Source: Streptomyces sp. ML-6 (GTDB lineage Bacteria > Actinomycetota > Actinomycetes > Streptomycetales > Streptomycetaceae). From it: a DNA stretch of 64,000 bases. This document shows positions 26,563-38,314 of this stretch, in pieces (position 1 is the first letter of the stretch; each line of letters starts with the position of its first letter). The notes beneath the pieces were generated by a model, which was not told where the DNA came from, did not search any database, and saw nothing but the letters and a program-made list of their open reading frames with translations. The stretch is from NCBI RefSeq assembly GCF_030116705.1, contig NZ_JAOTIK010000001.1:3739001-3803000 (forward strand), written 5' to 3'. A program made the translations under genes and the position numbers.

Positions 26563-28232
26563 GCGTCGGGATCGCCCTGCCGTCGATCACCGAGGTGATG
26601 CCCGGGGTGGGCTACGCACCGGCCGACGGCCTCGCCTCGCACGTCCAGACCCTGGCGCACCCCGACATCGCCCATGTGCCGGGGGTCGCGGACGCCGCCC
26701 AGCAGGCCGCCGGGCACCTGACCGACGCGGCGGCCCAGGGGCTGCAGGAACTCCTCGCCCCGGCGGCCGTCGCCCTGGGCGCGCTCAGCGGGGCGCTGCT
26801 GGCCGGCCGGGCCGCCCTCGTCACCACCCAGGTGCTCGCGGCGGCGGCCGTACGGGCCGCCGAGGAACAGGCCTGCCTCGAACACCGGCAGGAGGTGGAG
26901 GCCACCGCCGCCCGGCAGTGGGAGGCCGCCGCCTTCGCCGCCGCACGGGCGAACGCGCGCCGGGCGGCGCTGCTCGCCCGGGTGCGGCGGGCCGCGCGCA
27001 CGGCCCCGCCCGGCGCGCCCCGGCCGCCGCGCCCCGGCCTCCCCGGCCCCCTCGACCCGGTGGGCACGCCCCTGGCCCGGCTGCGCGAGGAGCTGGCGGT
27101 GCTGGAGGAGCGGACGCGCCGGGCCGAGGCCGCGCACGCCGACTGGGTGCTGCGGTCCACCCCGCCCCCCTTCGCCCAGCAGGAGGACGACGCCTGGCAG
27201 CGTGAACTGCGGGCCCGGCGCGCCGCGGTGCTGGACGAGCACCGGTCGCGGCCGGACACCGCGCGGGACGCCGACCCCGCCGTGGCGCGCCGGGCGGACG
27301 AGGCCCTTCCGCAGCCGCCCGGCGCGGAGGAGCTGCGGCACGAGGACGCCGTACGGATCGGGGCCGAGCTGCTCGCCCGGCTCGACGTGGCCGCCACCGC
27401 CGAGGACGCCGCACCGGCCACCGCTGCGGTGCGGCACGCGATCGCCGCCGCCGCGACCCGCCCGCTCAAGGCCCGCACCCATCTGCGCGAGGCACGCCGC
27501 TTCGTCGCCGACACCAACCGCGCCGTACGGGCCCGCCGGTACGCCGAGGAACGGGCCGCCGCCCAGCTCCACTTCCTGGAGACCACCGCCCCGCAGGACA
27601 CCGACCCGCTGCCGCCCGCCCCGGCCGAGACCGCGCTGCTGCGCCGGGTGCTCGACGAGGGCCGCCGGCTGGAACCCCACGAGCAGCGGCAGGTGGACGA
27701 GCGGGTGGCGGAACGGCTGGCGGAGCTGGAACGCCGGTACGTCGAGCGGATGCTGCGGATCGCGGTCCTGGGAACGGACCGCTGCGATGCCCCTGCCGCC
27801 GACTCGGCGCACCCGCGCGAGCGGCTCGTCCGCCTCGACTGGACCCCGCCCGGCTGGGGCGACGAGCACTGGCTGCGGATCGTCCTGGACGGGGAGCGGG
27901 CCCGGGTGGCGACCATGCGCCGCGAACGGCCCGGGGCCCGCGACGCCGACGCGCTCGCCCTGGACGACGAACGGTGCCGCGGGGCCGGCGGTCACCTGGA
28001 CCGGCTGCGGGAGATCACCCAACAGCTCGGCGTCGCACTGGACTTCGTACTGGAGGAGAGCGGCACGGTGCCCGGCACCCGGGGCGAGGACGGTGTCCTC
28101 GTGCTCGACGAGGACACCGTCGGCGACAGGGATGCCAGGAACAGCCGGGACAGCAAAAACGCCAGGGATTCCAGGGATTCCAGGGACGATCCCCGGCCCC
28201 GGCACCGCACGGCACCGACCGGCGACCGCTGA
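26559..28232 (+). CDS. Large helical / coiled-coil protein of unknown function
   Basis: A 557-residue Ala/Arg/Glu-rich protein. A hydrophobic stretch near residues 62-100 (LLAPAAVALGALSGALLAG) is followed by long charged helices likely to form coiled coils. The C-terminus is a low-complexity Asp/Arg/Ser tail (NSRDSKNARDSRDSRDD). Its ATG overlaps the kinase stop (ATGA), showing translational coupling. I do not recognise the family. It could be a scaffold or a kinase substrate, given the Ser-rich tail (inference). Confidence 0.7.
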   Translation: MSVGIALPSITEVMPGVGYAPADGLASHVQTLAHPDIAHVPGVADAAQQAAGHLTDAAAQGLQELLAPAAVALGALSGALLAGRAALVTTQVLAAAAVRAAEEQACLEHRQEVEATAARQWEAAAFAAARANARRAALLARVRRAARTAPPGAPRPPRPGLPGPLDPVGTPLARLREELAVLEERTRRAEAAHADWVLRSTPPPFAQQEDDAWQRELRARRAAVLDEHRSRPDTARDADPAVARRADEALPQPPGAEELRHEDAVRIGAELLARLDVAATAEDAAPATAAVRHAIAAAATRPLKARTHLREARRFVADTNRAVRARRYAEERAAAQLHFLETTAPQDTDPLPPAPAETALLRRVLDEGRRLEPHEQRQVDERVAERLAELERRYVERMLRIAVLGTDRCDAPAADSAHPRERLVRLDWTPPGWGDEHWLRIVLDGERARVATMRRERPGARDADALALDDERCRGAGGHLDRLREITQQLGVALDFVLEESGTVPGTRGEDGVLVLDEDTVGDRDARNSRDSKNARDSRDSRDDPRPRHRTAPTGDR

Positions 28233-28302
28233 CGGACGCCGTGCACACGAACAAGAACGAGGCCGAGAACTGAGGTCGAGGACGAGGATGCGGAGGAACG
28301 GC

Positions 28303-30470
<2,168 letters not shown>

Positions 30471-30474
<4 letters not shown>

Positions 30475-31100
30475 CCACGCCGCTCGGGGACGCCGGGGGA
30501 GACCGGGACCGCCGGGACGGCTCCGACGAGTGGGACGACGAGTGGGACGACGACTGGGTGACCGTCTCGGAGGAGGAGGTGCGCGGGCCGGTCCTGGCAC
30601 CGCCGCCCCCGGACACCGCCGGTCCCGGTGTGCGCTGCCCCGGCTGCGCGGCCCTCGTGCCGTCCGGGACCTCGCGCTGTCCGCGCTGCCTGGCCCCGAT
30701 CGGGAACGGGGGCGGGGGCGGGGGCGGGGACGAAAATGGGAACGGGGGTGCGGTGCCGGTCGGTGCCCGCGTGGTGCTGCACTTCGACACCCTGGCCCTG
30801 TCCCTGCCCGTGCGCCCCGGGGAACCGCTGCGCCTGGGCCGGGACGCGGACTGGGCCCCCGCCTCGGCCGGTGCGCTCAAGGACCTGGCCACGGTGTCCC
30901 GCCGGCACGCCAGTGTGACCGTCGACCCCGACGGCACGGTCTGGGTCGCCGAGGAGACCGACGGCACCCTGAACGGCACCTGGGTGAACGACGGTCACCT
31001 CCTGCCCGGCGAGCGGCACCGGCTGCGGCACGGGGACCGCGTCCGGCTGGGCCTCCGGGTCGGCTGCACCGTACGCATCACGGGGGACGGGCCCTGCTGA
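30471..31100 (+). CDS. Zinc-ribbon plus FHA-domain protein
   Basis: A 209-residue adaptor. An acidic, Trp-containing N-terminus (DEWDDEWDDDW) precedes a zinc ribbon with C56xxC59 and C70xxC73. A Gly-rich linker leads to an FHA domain from ~100 (LRLGRD at 120-125, SRRH at 143-146, Asn169-Gly-Thr), with the residues needed to bind phosphothreonine. GTG at 30471 overlaps the AAA+ stop. As the last gene of the kinase operon it is the natural reader of the kinase's marks, possibly linking phosphorylation to the unfoldase (inference). Confidence 0.88.
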
Positions 31101-31121
31101 CCCCCGTACCGTGACGGGACC

Positions 31122-31781
31122 TCAGGGCGGCCACGGCGACGAGACGACCGCCCGGAGCGGGTTGAGCAGACGGTTCGCCTCGGCCACGCCCTCGGGGGAG
31201 TCGAGCCGCAGCCCGCCCTCCGGATCGGCGGCCAGCGGCTCCTCCCCGCAGCGGTCGCCGAAGAGTTGCAGCGCGCTCCTGGGCCGGCACCGCTTCGACT
31301 CCCAGACCAGGCCGTGCACCTCGGCGGCGTGCTCGCGCATCAGCCGCACCCAGTACCGGGTCTTCGGGTAATCGGCGGCCTCGGAGTCCACCAGCCAGGA
31401 GTCCTGCCAGACGGCGGCCAGGCCCTCGGCCGTCGTCAGCTCGACGAGCGACAGCTCACGGGTGGTGCGCAGCATCGAGAGCGTGTACCGGGACGCCTGC
31501 GCCCACGGGACCAGCCGCACCGCCGTGCGGTCCGCGAAGTCGACTGAGCGCAGCAGGACTTCGCAGAGGGCGGTGACCGGGTCGAGCGCGGCGTAGAGGA
31601 AGGGGTAGGGGTCCTGTTCCGTGGCGTCGAAACGGTTGCCGCCGAAGTACGGGTGGGCGGTGTTGGGGTTGAACGACGCCGGGCCGTACGCGTGCTCGTG
31701 GCAGCGCCAGAGCTCGGTGCCCTCGGGCAGGACGCGCAGCAGGGGCCGCATGGTGACGCCGGTGGGCGGTACCCGGTCCAT
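31122..31781 (-). CDS. RES-domain protein, likely NAD+-degrading toxin
   Basis: A 219-residue protein of the RES family. The N-terminal ELWRCHEHAYGP carries the conserved Arg, the central FLYAALDPVTALCEVLLRS carries the Tyr/Glu segment, and SRYTLSMLR follows. Known RES toxins (MbcT, Res) consume NAD+ in the cell and are neutralised by Xre/MbcA-type antitoxins. The ATG shares one base with the stop of the upstream gene (TGATG), and that gene ends in a MbcA/ParS-like domain, so this is the toxin half of a RES-Xre pair. Unusually, the pair sits downstream of a CHAT protease gene in the same operon. Confidence 0.82.
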   Translation of the reverse strand: MDRVPPTGVTMRPLLRVLPEGTELWRCHEHAYGPASFNPNTAHPYFGGNRFDATEQDPYPFLYAALDPVTALCEVLLRSVDFADRTAVRLVPWAQASRYTLSMLRTTRELSLVELTTAEGLAAVWQDSWLVDSEAADYPKTRYWVRLMREHAAEVHGLVWESKRCRPRSALQLFGDRCGEEPLAADPEGGLRLDSPEGVAEANRLLNPLRAVVSSPWPP

Positions 31782-32443
31782 CAGCGGCCCCCCACCAGTT
31801 CGAGGGCGGCCCGTGTCAGGTCCTCGTCGGGAACGGTGTCGATGAGTTCGGCCGGGACGCCCGCCAGGCGGCCGTTGCCGCCGAGCCACCAGTCCGCGGC
31901 GCCCCAGGGGTCCTTGTCGGCCATCAGGATGTGGTTGACGCGGCGCACCACCGGCCGCGTCTCGGCTGTGCCGGGCACGAACTGGAAGCGGGGGTAACGG
32001 TCCCCGGCCCCGGAGCGGCTCAGCCTGATGAGACCGGCGGACGCGGGGTCGTCCGCGGCTTCCGGGGCGAGTTCCGCCGGGTCCAGGGCCGGGGTCCGCC
32101 ACAGCCGTTCGTGGGCGGTCCGGAGCAGTTCCCCGGGGTCGGGCGGGGGGTCGGCGAACACGTCGAGGAGTTCGCCGAGCAGGGCCCGGTCGACGGTCGG
32201 GGCCGCCGGGGCCGGCGCGTAGCGGACCGTGACCTTCAGCTCCCGGGCCACCGGGTGGTCGAAGGGCAGGGCCCGCAGTTGCTGCCGCAGAGTGCGCAGG
32301 GCCCGTTCGACGGACTTGCGGTCACCGGCCCCCGCGAGATCGCGCAGACCGTCGCGCAGCCGTGCCCGCCGGTCGCCGTCGAGGGCGGCGAGGGTCATCG
32401 GCCAGTGGGTGTGGAGCAGGGCGAGGAACGCGTCGGGGGTCAT
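31781..32443 (-). CDS. MbcA/ParS/Xre-type antitoxin-like protein, partner of RES
   Basis: A 220-residue protein. The C-terminal segment (~170-215) NHILMADKDPWGAADWWLGG, then RLAGVPAELI, matches the toxin-binding domain of MbcA/ParS/Xre antitoxins (Asp-Pro, AxxWL, LxGxxPxELI pattern). The N-terminal ~160 residues are helical and I see no clear helix-turn-helix, so it may not bind DNA. Its ATG overlaps the CHAT stop (ATGA) and its stop touches the RES start. The order antitoxin before toxin is usual for these pairs. A long non-HTH N-terminal extension is unusual and could be the target of the protease (inference). Confidence 0.72.
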   Translation of the reverse strand: MTPDAFLALLHTHWPMTLAALDGDRRARLRDGLRDLAGAGDRKSVERALRTLRQQLRALPFDHPVARELKVTVRYAPAPAAPTVDRALLGELLDVFADPPPDPGELLRTAHERLWRTPALDPAELAPEAADDPASAGLIRLSRSGAGDRYPRFQFVPGTAETRPVVRRVNHILMADKDPWGAADWWLGGNGRLAGVPAELIDTVPDEDLTRAALELVGGR

Positions 32444-35400
32444 CTCCGGGTTTCTCCTCTCACTGGTACGGGCTCCTTCCCGCCCGGCCCACCGGCCCGG
32501 ACGGCCGCCGGTCCGGGATTGCCCTGGTGGATGAAGGCGGCCCAGGCGAACGGCACCGAAAGGTCCAACTCCTCTGCCGCACGGAGGAGTTCGGGCGTCA
32601 GACCGCGCACCGGCGGTCGGCTGCCGGGCGGTGCCAGCATCCAGCGCTGGGCGGCCCGCAGCGCGTCCGGCGGGGCCAGCCCGGCGTCGAGCCGGTCGTG
32701 GAAGACGGTCATCAGCACCGAGGAGGCCACGTCCGGAACGGTCCAGCGGGAACCCACCACGTCGGCGGCCAGCCGGTGCGCCAGGGCCGTGCTCAGCGTC
32801 AGCGCCTCGTCGTGGTCGCGGGTGCTGAGGTCGGTCTCGCAGGCGCTGAGCACGACCAGCGGGCCGCCCCCGTCCTCCGCGCGGGTGGACAGGGCGTCGA
32901 GCAGCGCGGTGACCGTGAGCCGGCCCGACTCCGGTTCGGTCTCCTCGGCAGGGTCCAGCTCCAGGGCGGAGGCCGCAGGGTCGGGCCCGGCCATCCCGTG
33001 GCAGGCCAGGTGGACGAGGGCGACGCGGTCGGCACCGTCCCGGCCGGGGACCGCGCCCAGCAGCGCCAGCACCGTTTCGGGGGTTCCCTCGGGCGGCTCC
33101 GGGGCCGGTTCGCCGGTCATCAGGCTTCCGTACAGGGCGGCGCCCGGGTAGTACGTTTCGGCCAGGGCCAGCACCTCGTCCTCGGCCCCGTCCAGGTCCC
33201 AGCCCGGTACGCACACCAGGGCCTGCCCCAGGTCGGCCGGCAGCCGCTCCCGGCCCACGGACCGGACGAACTCCCGGCCGGACGCGGTGTACGAGAGGAC
33301 GGCCACCTCGCACGCCCGGACCGTGACGGGGCGCCCGTCCGGTGCCGATGCCGAGGCCGGGGCCGACGTGGCCGCCGGGGGCACCGTGAGCAGGGCCGCC
33401 TGCCAGGGCACCACACCGAGGTTCCCGCAGGCGATCAGGGTCAGCCTGACCGGCTCCGGCCCCGGCCCCGGCCCCGGCTCCGGCTCCGGCTCCGGCGCGG
33501 GGTTCGGCACGGGCTCCGCCGGGCCCCCGCCCGTCAGGCCGGACTCCGCGAGTCCCCTTTCCCACAGCCCGAGTTCGTCCAGGACGGGCCCCATCACGGC
33601 CTCGCCCGCCCAGGCGCACAGTTCGTCCAGCGCGACCTCCCAGCGCTGCTGCCCGCGCCGGGCGGTGGCGTGCCGGGCGGCGGCGTCCAGATAGCCGTCG
33701 AGCGGGGCCCGGCCCCCGGCCGACAGACCGGGCAGCGGCAGCGTCCACGGGTCGCGCCCCGGTGCCAGGAGCACGGCCGCGCCGTCCGCGTCCCCCTGCC
33801 CCGGCAGCAGGTACACCAGCGCGTCGGTCCCCGCCCGCCCGACGGCGGCGACCAGCTCGGACGCGTCGGGAATCCGCCCGGGGGCGTCCTCCCCGCCGGC
33901 GGGGCGCAGCAGTTCCAGGGCCCGGCGGCGCAGGGCGCTCGGCAGTTCCGGGGTGCCGAACGACTCGCCGAGCACGACCTCCGCCAGCTCCGACCGGCTG
34001 CCTCCCGCACGGGCGCCGGTGCTTCCCCGGGCGGCCTCCCGGCGCCACTGGCCGGCCAGTTCGTGCTCGCCGCGCTCCGCCAGCCGGTCGGCGACCGTGG
34101 CGGAGGCCGCGGCAGCACCGAGGACCAGGGCCCGGCCCTCCTCCAGGCAGGCCACCGCGTCCGCGGGCCGCCCGGCGCGGACCGCCCAGCCGGCGGCGGC
34201 CAGCGCACGGCTGGCACCGGTCCGGGCGACCTGGAGGCCGTGCTGGACGCCCTGCTGGAGCAGCACGTCGTCGGCGGTGGTGCGCAGCGACTGCCGGGCG
34301 CACTCGACCGCCCTGACCAGGTCGTTCCCCCCGTTTCCCGCGCGCCGCCCGTACGCGTCGGCCAGCTGCCAGCCCACGGCGGCTGCCGACCCCCCGCTCG
34401 CCGCCTCCAGCTCCTCCCCGGTGCACTCCAGCTCGGTGATCATCTCGTCCAGAACGGCCGGGTCGCCGGTCATGCCGTACACCGCGTCGAGAGCCAGCCC
34501 GATCGCGCTCCGTGCCCGGGCCCGCTGGTCGGCCATGACGGGCACGCCCTCCAGGGCCGTCCGGGTGCGCCGGACGCCTTCCCGGATGCGTTCGACGGAG
34601 GGTTCGAGGAAGGAGCTGAGGGTCAGCAACGGCGCCCAGCTCATGTCGAGCATCGGCTGCGCCAGCAGCGGCACGTCCGGGCGCGTCAGCGCCTGTTCCT
34701 GGTAGTGCACCGCGCTGCGCAGCGAGTCGACGCTGCCGGTGAGCGCGGCGAGGGAGAGGTGGACCACGCCCAGTTCGTAGAGCGGGAGGAACGACCACTC
34801 GCTGTCGTCGCAGGTGTCCAGGATGTCGAGCAGGTCCCCCACCAGGGCCTCGAGCGTCTCCGCGTCCTCGGCCTCGACCGCCCTCATGTGGACCCGCAGA
34901 CACTGATTGATCATCAATGTCTCCTTCAGGCCCGGAAGTTCGGGCGGGGAACCGGCCCATGTCCCCTCGTCGGGCGTCAGGAGCTCCTCCAGGAGCGCCT
35001 CCGCCTCCGCCAGGTCCTGGAGGCTCCCGCCGACCGTCATGGCCCCGACCAGGACACCGGGCAGCATGCCCCGCACCATCCAGGCCATCTTGTCGTCGTC
35101 CGGGCCCGCGGCCGTCGCGGCCTCGCGGATCAGCCGCAGCGCCTTCTGGAACTCCTCCGGGCGGCCGGTGCGCATCCCGAGCCCCATCGCGCCGAGCGCG
35201 GACAGGACCTGATCACCGGGATTCGCCCCCTGCCCGGGGTCGCCCAGCCTGGTCAGCAGCTCGGTGAACTCGTCCCGCGCGAGCACGCCCGGCCGGTTCA
35301 TCTCGGCGAGCAGGGCCAGGGCGTCGCGCAGGTTGTCGTCCGGGTCCGGTGCCGACAGGACGGAGACGGCCGAGGCCGGGTCCGCTGCCGACAGGGCCGA

Positions 35401-36291
35401 CGGACGCCTCTGATCCGCCCCCGGGCCCCCGGAAACGGCCGGATCATCGGCCGGCTCCTCGTCCGCAGAAACCGGTTCCTCTTCCGCAGTGTCCGGTTTC
35501 CCGTCCGTAGGAGCCGGTTTCCCCTTCGGTCCCCCGTCCGTCCTCTGGGCCTCGAGTTTCACCAGGGGCAGCAGCGTCTGCACGACGGAGCCCAGCGGGC
35601 CGGGGGGCATCGGCGGGCCGAGATCGCCGGAAAGCATGCTCTCGCACATGGCCATCAGGCCCTGGACGTCGCCCCCGTTCAGCGCCGCGGCGTACTCGCT
35701 CATCATCGAGAGACCCTGGAGCGTGCCGGGCGGAATCCCACCGCCCTGCTCACCGATCTCCTCCGCCAGCCGCCGGATCTCGGGAAGGGCCTCGATGACG
35801 CCGGCGCCGCCGAGGCTCGCGGGCTTGCCCACCTGCATCAGCAGCGAGAACCCGTCCAGGCCGATCGCGTTGTCGAAGTGGCCCGGAGGGGTGCGCACCG
35901 TGGGCCCCAGCAGCAGGACGACGAGTTCGCGCGCGGCCCCCAGCCGGTCGTCCGGTGCGAGGAGGCCGGACGCGCGGGCCGCGCGCAGCAGGCGTATCGC
36001 CTCGTGCCGGTCGGCCTCCTCCCCGTCGGCCGCCCACCGCGAGCCGGTCAGCGCGCCCAGCCGGGCCGTCGCCTCCTGCCGCAGCGGATCGTCCGGCAGG
36101 TCCTGCTCCAACTCCGCTACCAGAGAACGGAGTTCGGACATCAGCACGTCGCGCTCCGCCCCCTGCGGACCGGCCGGCACGGCGTAACCGGCGGGCAGTG
36201 ACCGTGCTCCCTCCGACCGCCGGACCGCATCGGCCACCCGCTCCCGCAGACCGGCGTCGCGGCTGTCGCCGGTGTCGTCGATGTCGTTCAA
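32440..36291 (-). CDS. CHAT-domain (caspase/separase-like) protease with TPR-like helical repeats
   Basis: A protein of about 1283 residues. Residues 1-~830 are helical repeats of TPR-like character. A Pro/Glu-rich linker follows near 940, then a C-terminal CHAT domain with the catalytic dyad His1098 in HLACHGMAG and Cys1151 in VLSACETDL. CHAT proteases in bacterial conflict systems cleave a partner on activation. TTG 36291 has GGAGG 8 bases upstream; GTG 36306 is the alternative start. It is the first gene of an operon with the antitoxin-like and RES genes, both start-stop coupled. The substrate is unknown, and the adjacent antitoxin is an attractive candidate. Confidence 0.85.
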   Translation of the reverse strand: MNDIDDTGDSRDAGLRERVADAVRRSEGARSLPAGYAVPAGPQGAERDVLMSELRSLVAELEQDLPDDPLRQEATARLGALTGSRWAADGEEADRHEAIRLLRAARASGLLAPDDRLGAARELVVLLLGPTVRTPPGHFDNAIGLDGFSLLMQVGKPASLGGAGVIEALPEIRRLAEEIGEQGGGIPPGTLQGLSMMSEYAAALNGGDVQGLMAMCESMLSGDLGPPMPPGPLGSVVQTLLPLVKLEAQRTDGGPKGKPAPTDGKPDTAEEEPVSADEEPADDPAVSGGPGADQRRPSALSAADPASAVSVLSAPDPDDNLRDALALLAEMNRPGVLARDEFTELLTRLGDPGQGANPGDQVLSALGAMGLGMRTGRPEEFQKALRLIREAATAAGPDDDKMAWMVRGMLPGVLVGAMTVGGSLQDLAEAEALLEELLTPDEGTWAGSPPELPGLKETLMINQCLRVHMRAVEAEDAETLEALVGDLLDILDTCDDSEWSFLPLYELGVVHLSLAALTGSVDSLRSAVHYQEQALTRPDVPLLAQPMLDMSWAPLLTLSSFLEPSVERIREGVRRTRTALEGVPVMADQRARARSAIGLALDAVYGMTGDPAVLDEMITELECTGEELEAASGGSAAAVGWQLADAYGRRAGNGGNDLVRAVECARQSLRTTADDVLLQQGVQHGLQVARTGASRALAAAGWAVRAGRPADAVACLEEGRALVLGAAAASATVADRLAERGEHELAGQWRREAARGSTGARAGGSRSELAEVVLGESFGTPELPSALRRRALELLRPAGGEDAPGRIPDASELVAAVGRAGTDALVYLLPGQGDADGAAVLLAPGRDPWTLPLPGLSAGGRAPLDGYLDAAARHATARRGQQRWEVALDELCAWAGEAVMGPVLDELGLWERGLAESGLTGGGPAEPVPNPAPEPEPEPGPGPGPEPVRLTLIACGNLGVVPWQAALLTVPPAATSAPASASAPDGRPVTVRACEVAVLSYTASGREFVRSVGRERLPADLGQALVCVPGWDLDGAEDEVLALAETYYPGAALYGSLMTGEPAPEPPEGTPETVLALLGAVPGRDGADRVALVHLACHGMAGPDPAASALELDPAEETEPESGRLTVTALLDALSTRAEDGGGPLVVLSACETDLSTRDHDEALTLSTALAHRLAADVVGSRWTVPDVASSVLMTVFHDRLDAGLAPPDALRAAQRWMLAPPGSRPPVRGLTPELLRAAEELDLSVPFAWAAFIHQGNPGPAAVRAGGPGGKEPVPVRGETRR

Positions 36292-36664
36292 CGCCCCTCC
36301 CTCCACCGCCCGTTCGGACGGTCACGGTGCCCCCGAGTCGGCACGAGGCCCTGTTGCGGACATGATGCCCAGGACCGTCGGCCGTCAGGGCCGTTTCGCG
36401 GCAGCCGCCGGAATACGTCCCACAAACAACCGGAAACCGGACAACACCCCTTTGACCAGCGGTGATTCAGGGGCCAGGCGGAGCCGGGACACCGCCGCGC
36501 CACCTGCGGCGCCCCGCCCCGGGGCCGCCGGGCCGGAACACGGCCCGGCCCTCTGGCAGCATCGAAAACCGGACGCGCGCCACCGACGTCCGTCATCGGC
36601 GTCCGCCACCGCCATCCGCCACCGACGTCTGCCGCCGCCCCGCCCCGCCCATGGGAGACGCCTC
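36292..36664. other. Divergent region between CHAT operon and zinc-ribbon gene
   Basis: About 370 bases. It probably contains two promoters, but no clear -10/-35 pair or palindrome was identified. The middle (36400-36460) is somewhat richer in A and T. Confidence 0.4.
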
Positions 36665-37066
36665 ATGCCCGAGCCCGCCCCGCCCGCACGAAACCCCCCG
36701 CCGGCTCCTCCGCCGGCCTCCCCGACGAGCCCCGCCCGTACGAGACGGGCGTCCGCCCTCCCGTACGAGGAGGTCACGGAGCCCGGCTACCCCGCCGCGT
36801 ACACCGCGGGCCTGCTCGTCGAGTCCACCGGGGACGGGGCCGTCCTGACCGGCACCTGCCCGCGCTGCCACTGCGCGACGGTCTACACCTGGACCCGTTC
36901 CGTCGTCCGGTCCGCGCCGCGCGTCGTCCGGTCCGGGCACACCGGCACGAGGCTCGTGCCGGTGCCGGTGCTCTGCGTCTGCCGGACCGAGCACCCGGGC
37001 CGGCCCGGCGACGAGGAGGGCTGCGGGGCGTACTGGAACATCCTGCTGGAGAGGGAGCGGCGATGA
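36665..37066 (+). CDS. Small zinc-ribbon-like protein
   Basis: A 133-residue protein. The N-terminal third is Pro/Ala-rich and disordered. The rest contains paired cysteines, CPRCHC, then CVC and GCGAYW, that could bind zinc. ATG 36665 has GGGAG 8 bases upstream; open frame further upstream is low-complexity. The next gene starts in an ATGA overlap. No family was recognised. Position next to the CHAT operon suggests it belongs to the same locus. Confidence 0.6.
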   Translation: MPEPAPPARNPPPAPPPASPTSPARTRRASALPYEEVTEPGYPAAYTAGLLVESTGDGAVLTGTCPRCHCATVYTWTRSVVRSAPRVVRSGHTGTRLVPVPVLCVCRTEHPGRPGDEEGCGAYWNILLERERR

Positions 37067-37704
37067 CCTGGCGCGCCGCACCGGGACCGGCCGGGACCCC
37101 GGCCGACCGGCTCGCGGCCCGCCACCACCGCGCCCTGCTGCGCCGGGAGCTGTCCCGGGTCCGGGAATCGGCGCTGGCCTGGCGCAACGGCCTCGCCGCG
37201 CTCCTGGCCGGACTCGTCGGGTTCGGCCTCCTCCGGGGCCGCAGCGACATCGGCTCGCTCGCCGCCCCGTACGCCGCCGCCGTCGGCGCCGTGCTGCTCC
37301 TCGCGCTCCTGTGCGGCGCCGCGGGCGGCCTGTCCCTGCTGCGCGCCGCCCACGGCCGGCCGGCGGCCCCGGGCGGCACCGACGCGCTCCGGCTCGACCA
37401 CGTCGCCGCGGACCACACCGAGGCCCTGCGCGCCGCCCGGGCCCTCGCCCGGGGCGTGCCGCTCACCCTCTGCTGTGCCGCGCTGCTCACCGCGGCCGTG
37501 GGGATCACCTGGTACGGGCCGCCGAAGGAGGGACCGCGCGTCTCGGTCACCACCCCCGACGGCACGGTCTGCGGGGAGCCGCTGCGCACCGCCGGGGGCA
37601 GGATGACGCTCAGGACCGACGCCGGCCGGGTCACCGCGGACCTCGGCCGGGCCACCGCGGTGCGCGCCGTGACGTCCTGCGCCCCGCTGCCGGCGGGCGG
37701 CTGA
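37063..37704 (+). CDS. Small membrane protein coupled to zinc-ribbon gene
   Basis: A 213-residue protein with an arginine-rich N-terminus and about three hydrophobic segments: NGLAALLAGLVGFGLL, YAAAVGAVLLLALLCGAAGG and LTLCCAALLTAAVGITW. The C-terminal ~60 residues form a small, probably extracytoplasmic domain with two Cys (TVCGEP and TSCAPL) that could pair. It is translationally coupled to the previous gene. Function unknown; a membrane sensor or anchor is one possibility. Confidence 0.65.
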   Translation: MTWRAAPGPAGTPADRLAARHHRALLRRELSRVRESALAWRNGLAALLAGLVGFGLLRGRSDIGSLAAPYAAAVGAVLLLALLCGAAGGLSLLRAAHGRPAAPGGTDALRLDHVAADHTEALRAARALARGVPLTLCCAALLTAAVGITWYGPPKEGPRVSVTTPDGTVCGEPLRTAGGRMTLRTDAGRVTADLGRATAVRAVTSCAPLPAGG

Positions 37705-37781
37705 CAGCGGGGCGGCGAGGACACCTGACGGAGGCACCTGACGGAAGGCACCGGACGGCGGTACGCGCGCGGCGCCCGCGC

Positions 37782-38195
37782 TCATCCGACGGGCCGGGTG
37801 TCCTCGTGGGTGTAGAAGATGTAGAACGCACTGACGAACATCCCCAGCCCCACCGAGAGCCCGAGCGCCGAGGAACGCAGCACGCTCGAATCGGTCAGGC
37901 CGACCAGCAGGCCGATCGCCGCCGCCGTCAGCGCGCCGTAGGCCACCGCCCGCACCAGGGGCAGCAGCCTGCGCTGGATCCGGCCCAGCCCGTAGCAGAG
38001 CACCGCGAGGACCACCGCGGTGATCAGGCCGTACCAGAACTGCCGGAAGCCGCTCGCGCCGTTGTTGCGGAGGATGAAGGACGCGTAGAGGCCGTACGCC
38101 GCGCCCAGCGTGACGGGAATGGCCCAGGAGAGCACGCTGCGCCCGCGCGCGTGCGCCCTCCGTCCGCGGGCCGGCATCGCCGTGTGTGTGGCCAT
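37782..38195 (-). CDS. Four-TM integral membrane protein
   Basis: A 137-residue protein. A short basic N-terminus (ARGRRAHARGR) precedes four hydrophobic helices that fill the rest of the sequence. ATG 38195 is preceded by a strong AAGGAG. It resembles small conserved Streptomyces membrane proteins without assigned function. It is divergent from the following gene and convergent with the previous one. Confidence 0.7.
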   Translation of the reverse strand: MATHTAMPARGRRAHARGRSVLSWAIPVTLGAAYGLYASFILRNNGASGFRQFWYGLITAVVLAVLCYGLGRIQRRLLPLVRAVAYGALTAAAIGLLVGLTDSSVLRSSALGLSVGLGMFVSAFYIFYTHEDTRPVG

Positions 38196-38314
38196 GGCGG
38201 AGATCTCCTTCCGTCGCCCTCGTTCCCTCCAGGGCACACCCGGCCGGGCCGCCCGGCAACTCGGATGGCGTACGGGCCGGGGCGCGGCGCCCGCGCACGC
38301 GATTCCCTGGAGGG

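Noticed and set aside
36272..36664. Upstream extension of the small zinc-ribbon gene to 36272
   Set aside because: The added 131 residues are compositionally non-coding, overlap the CHAT start region, and the ATG at 36665 has a good ribosome site.
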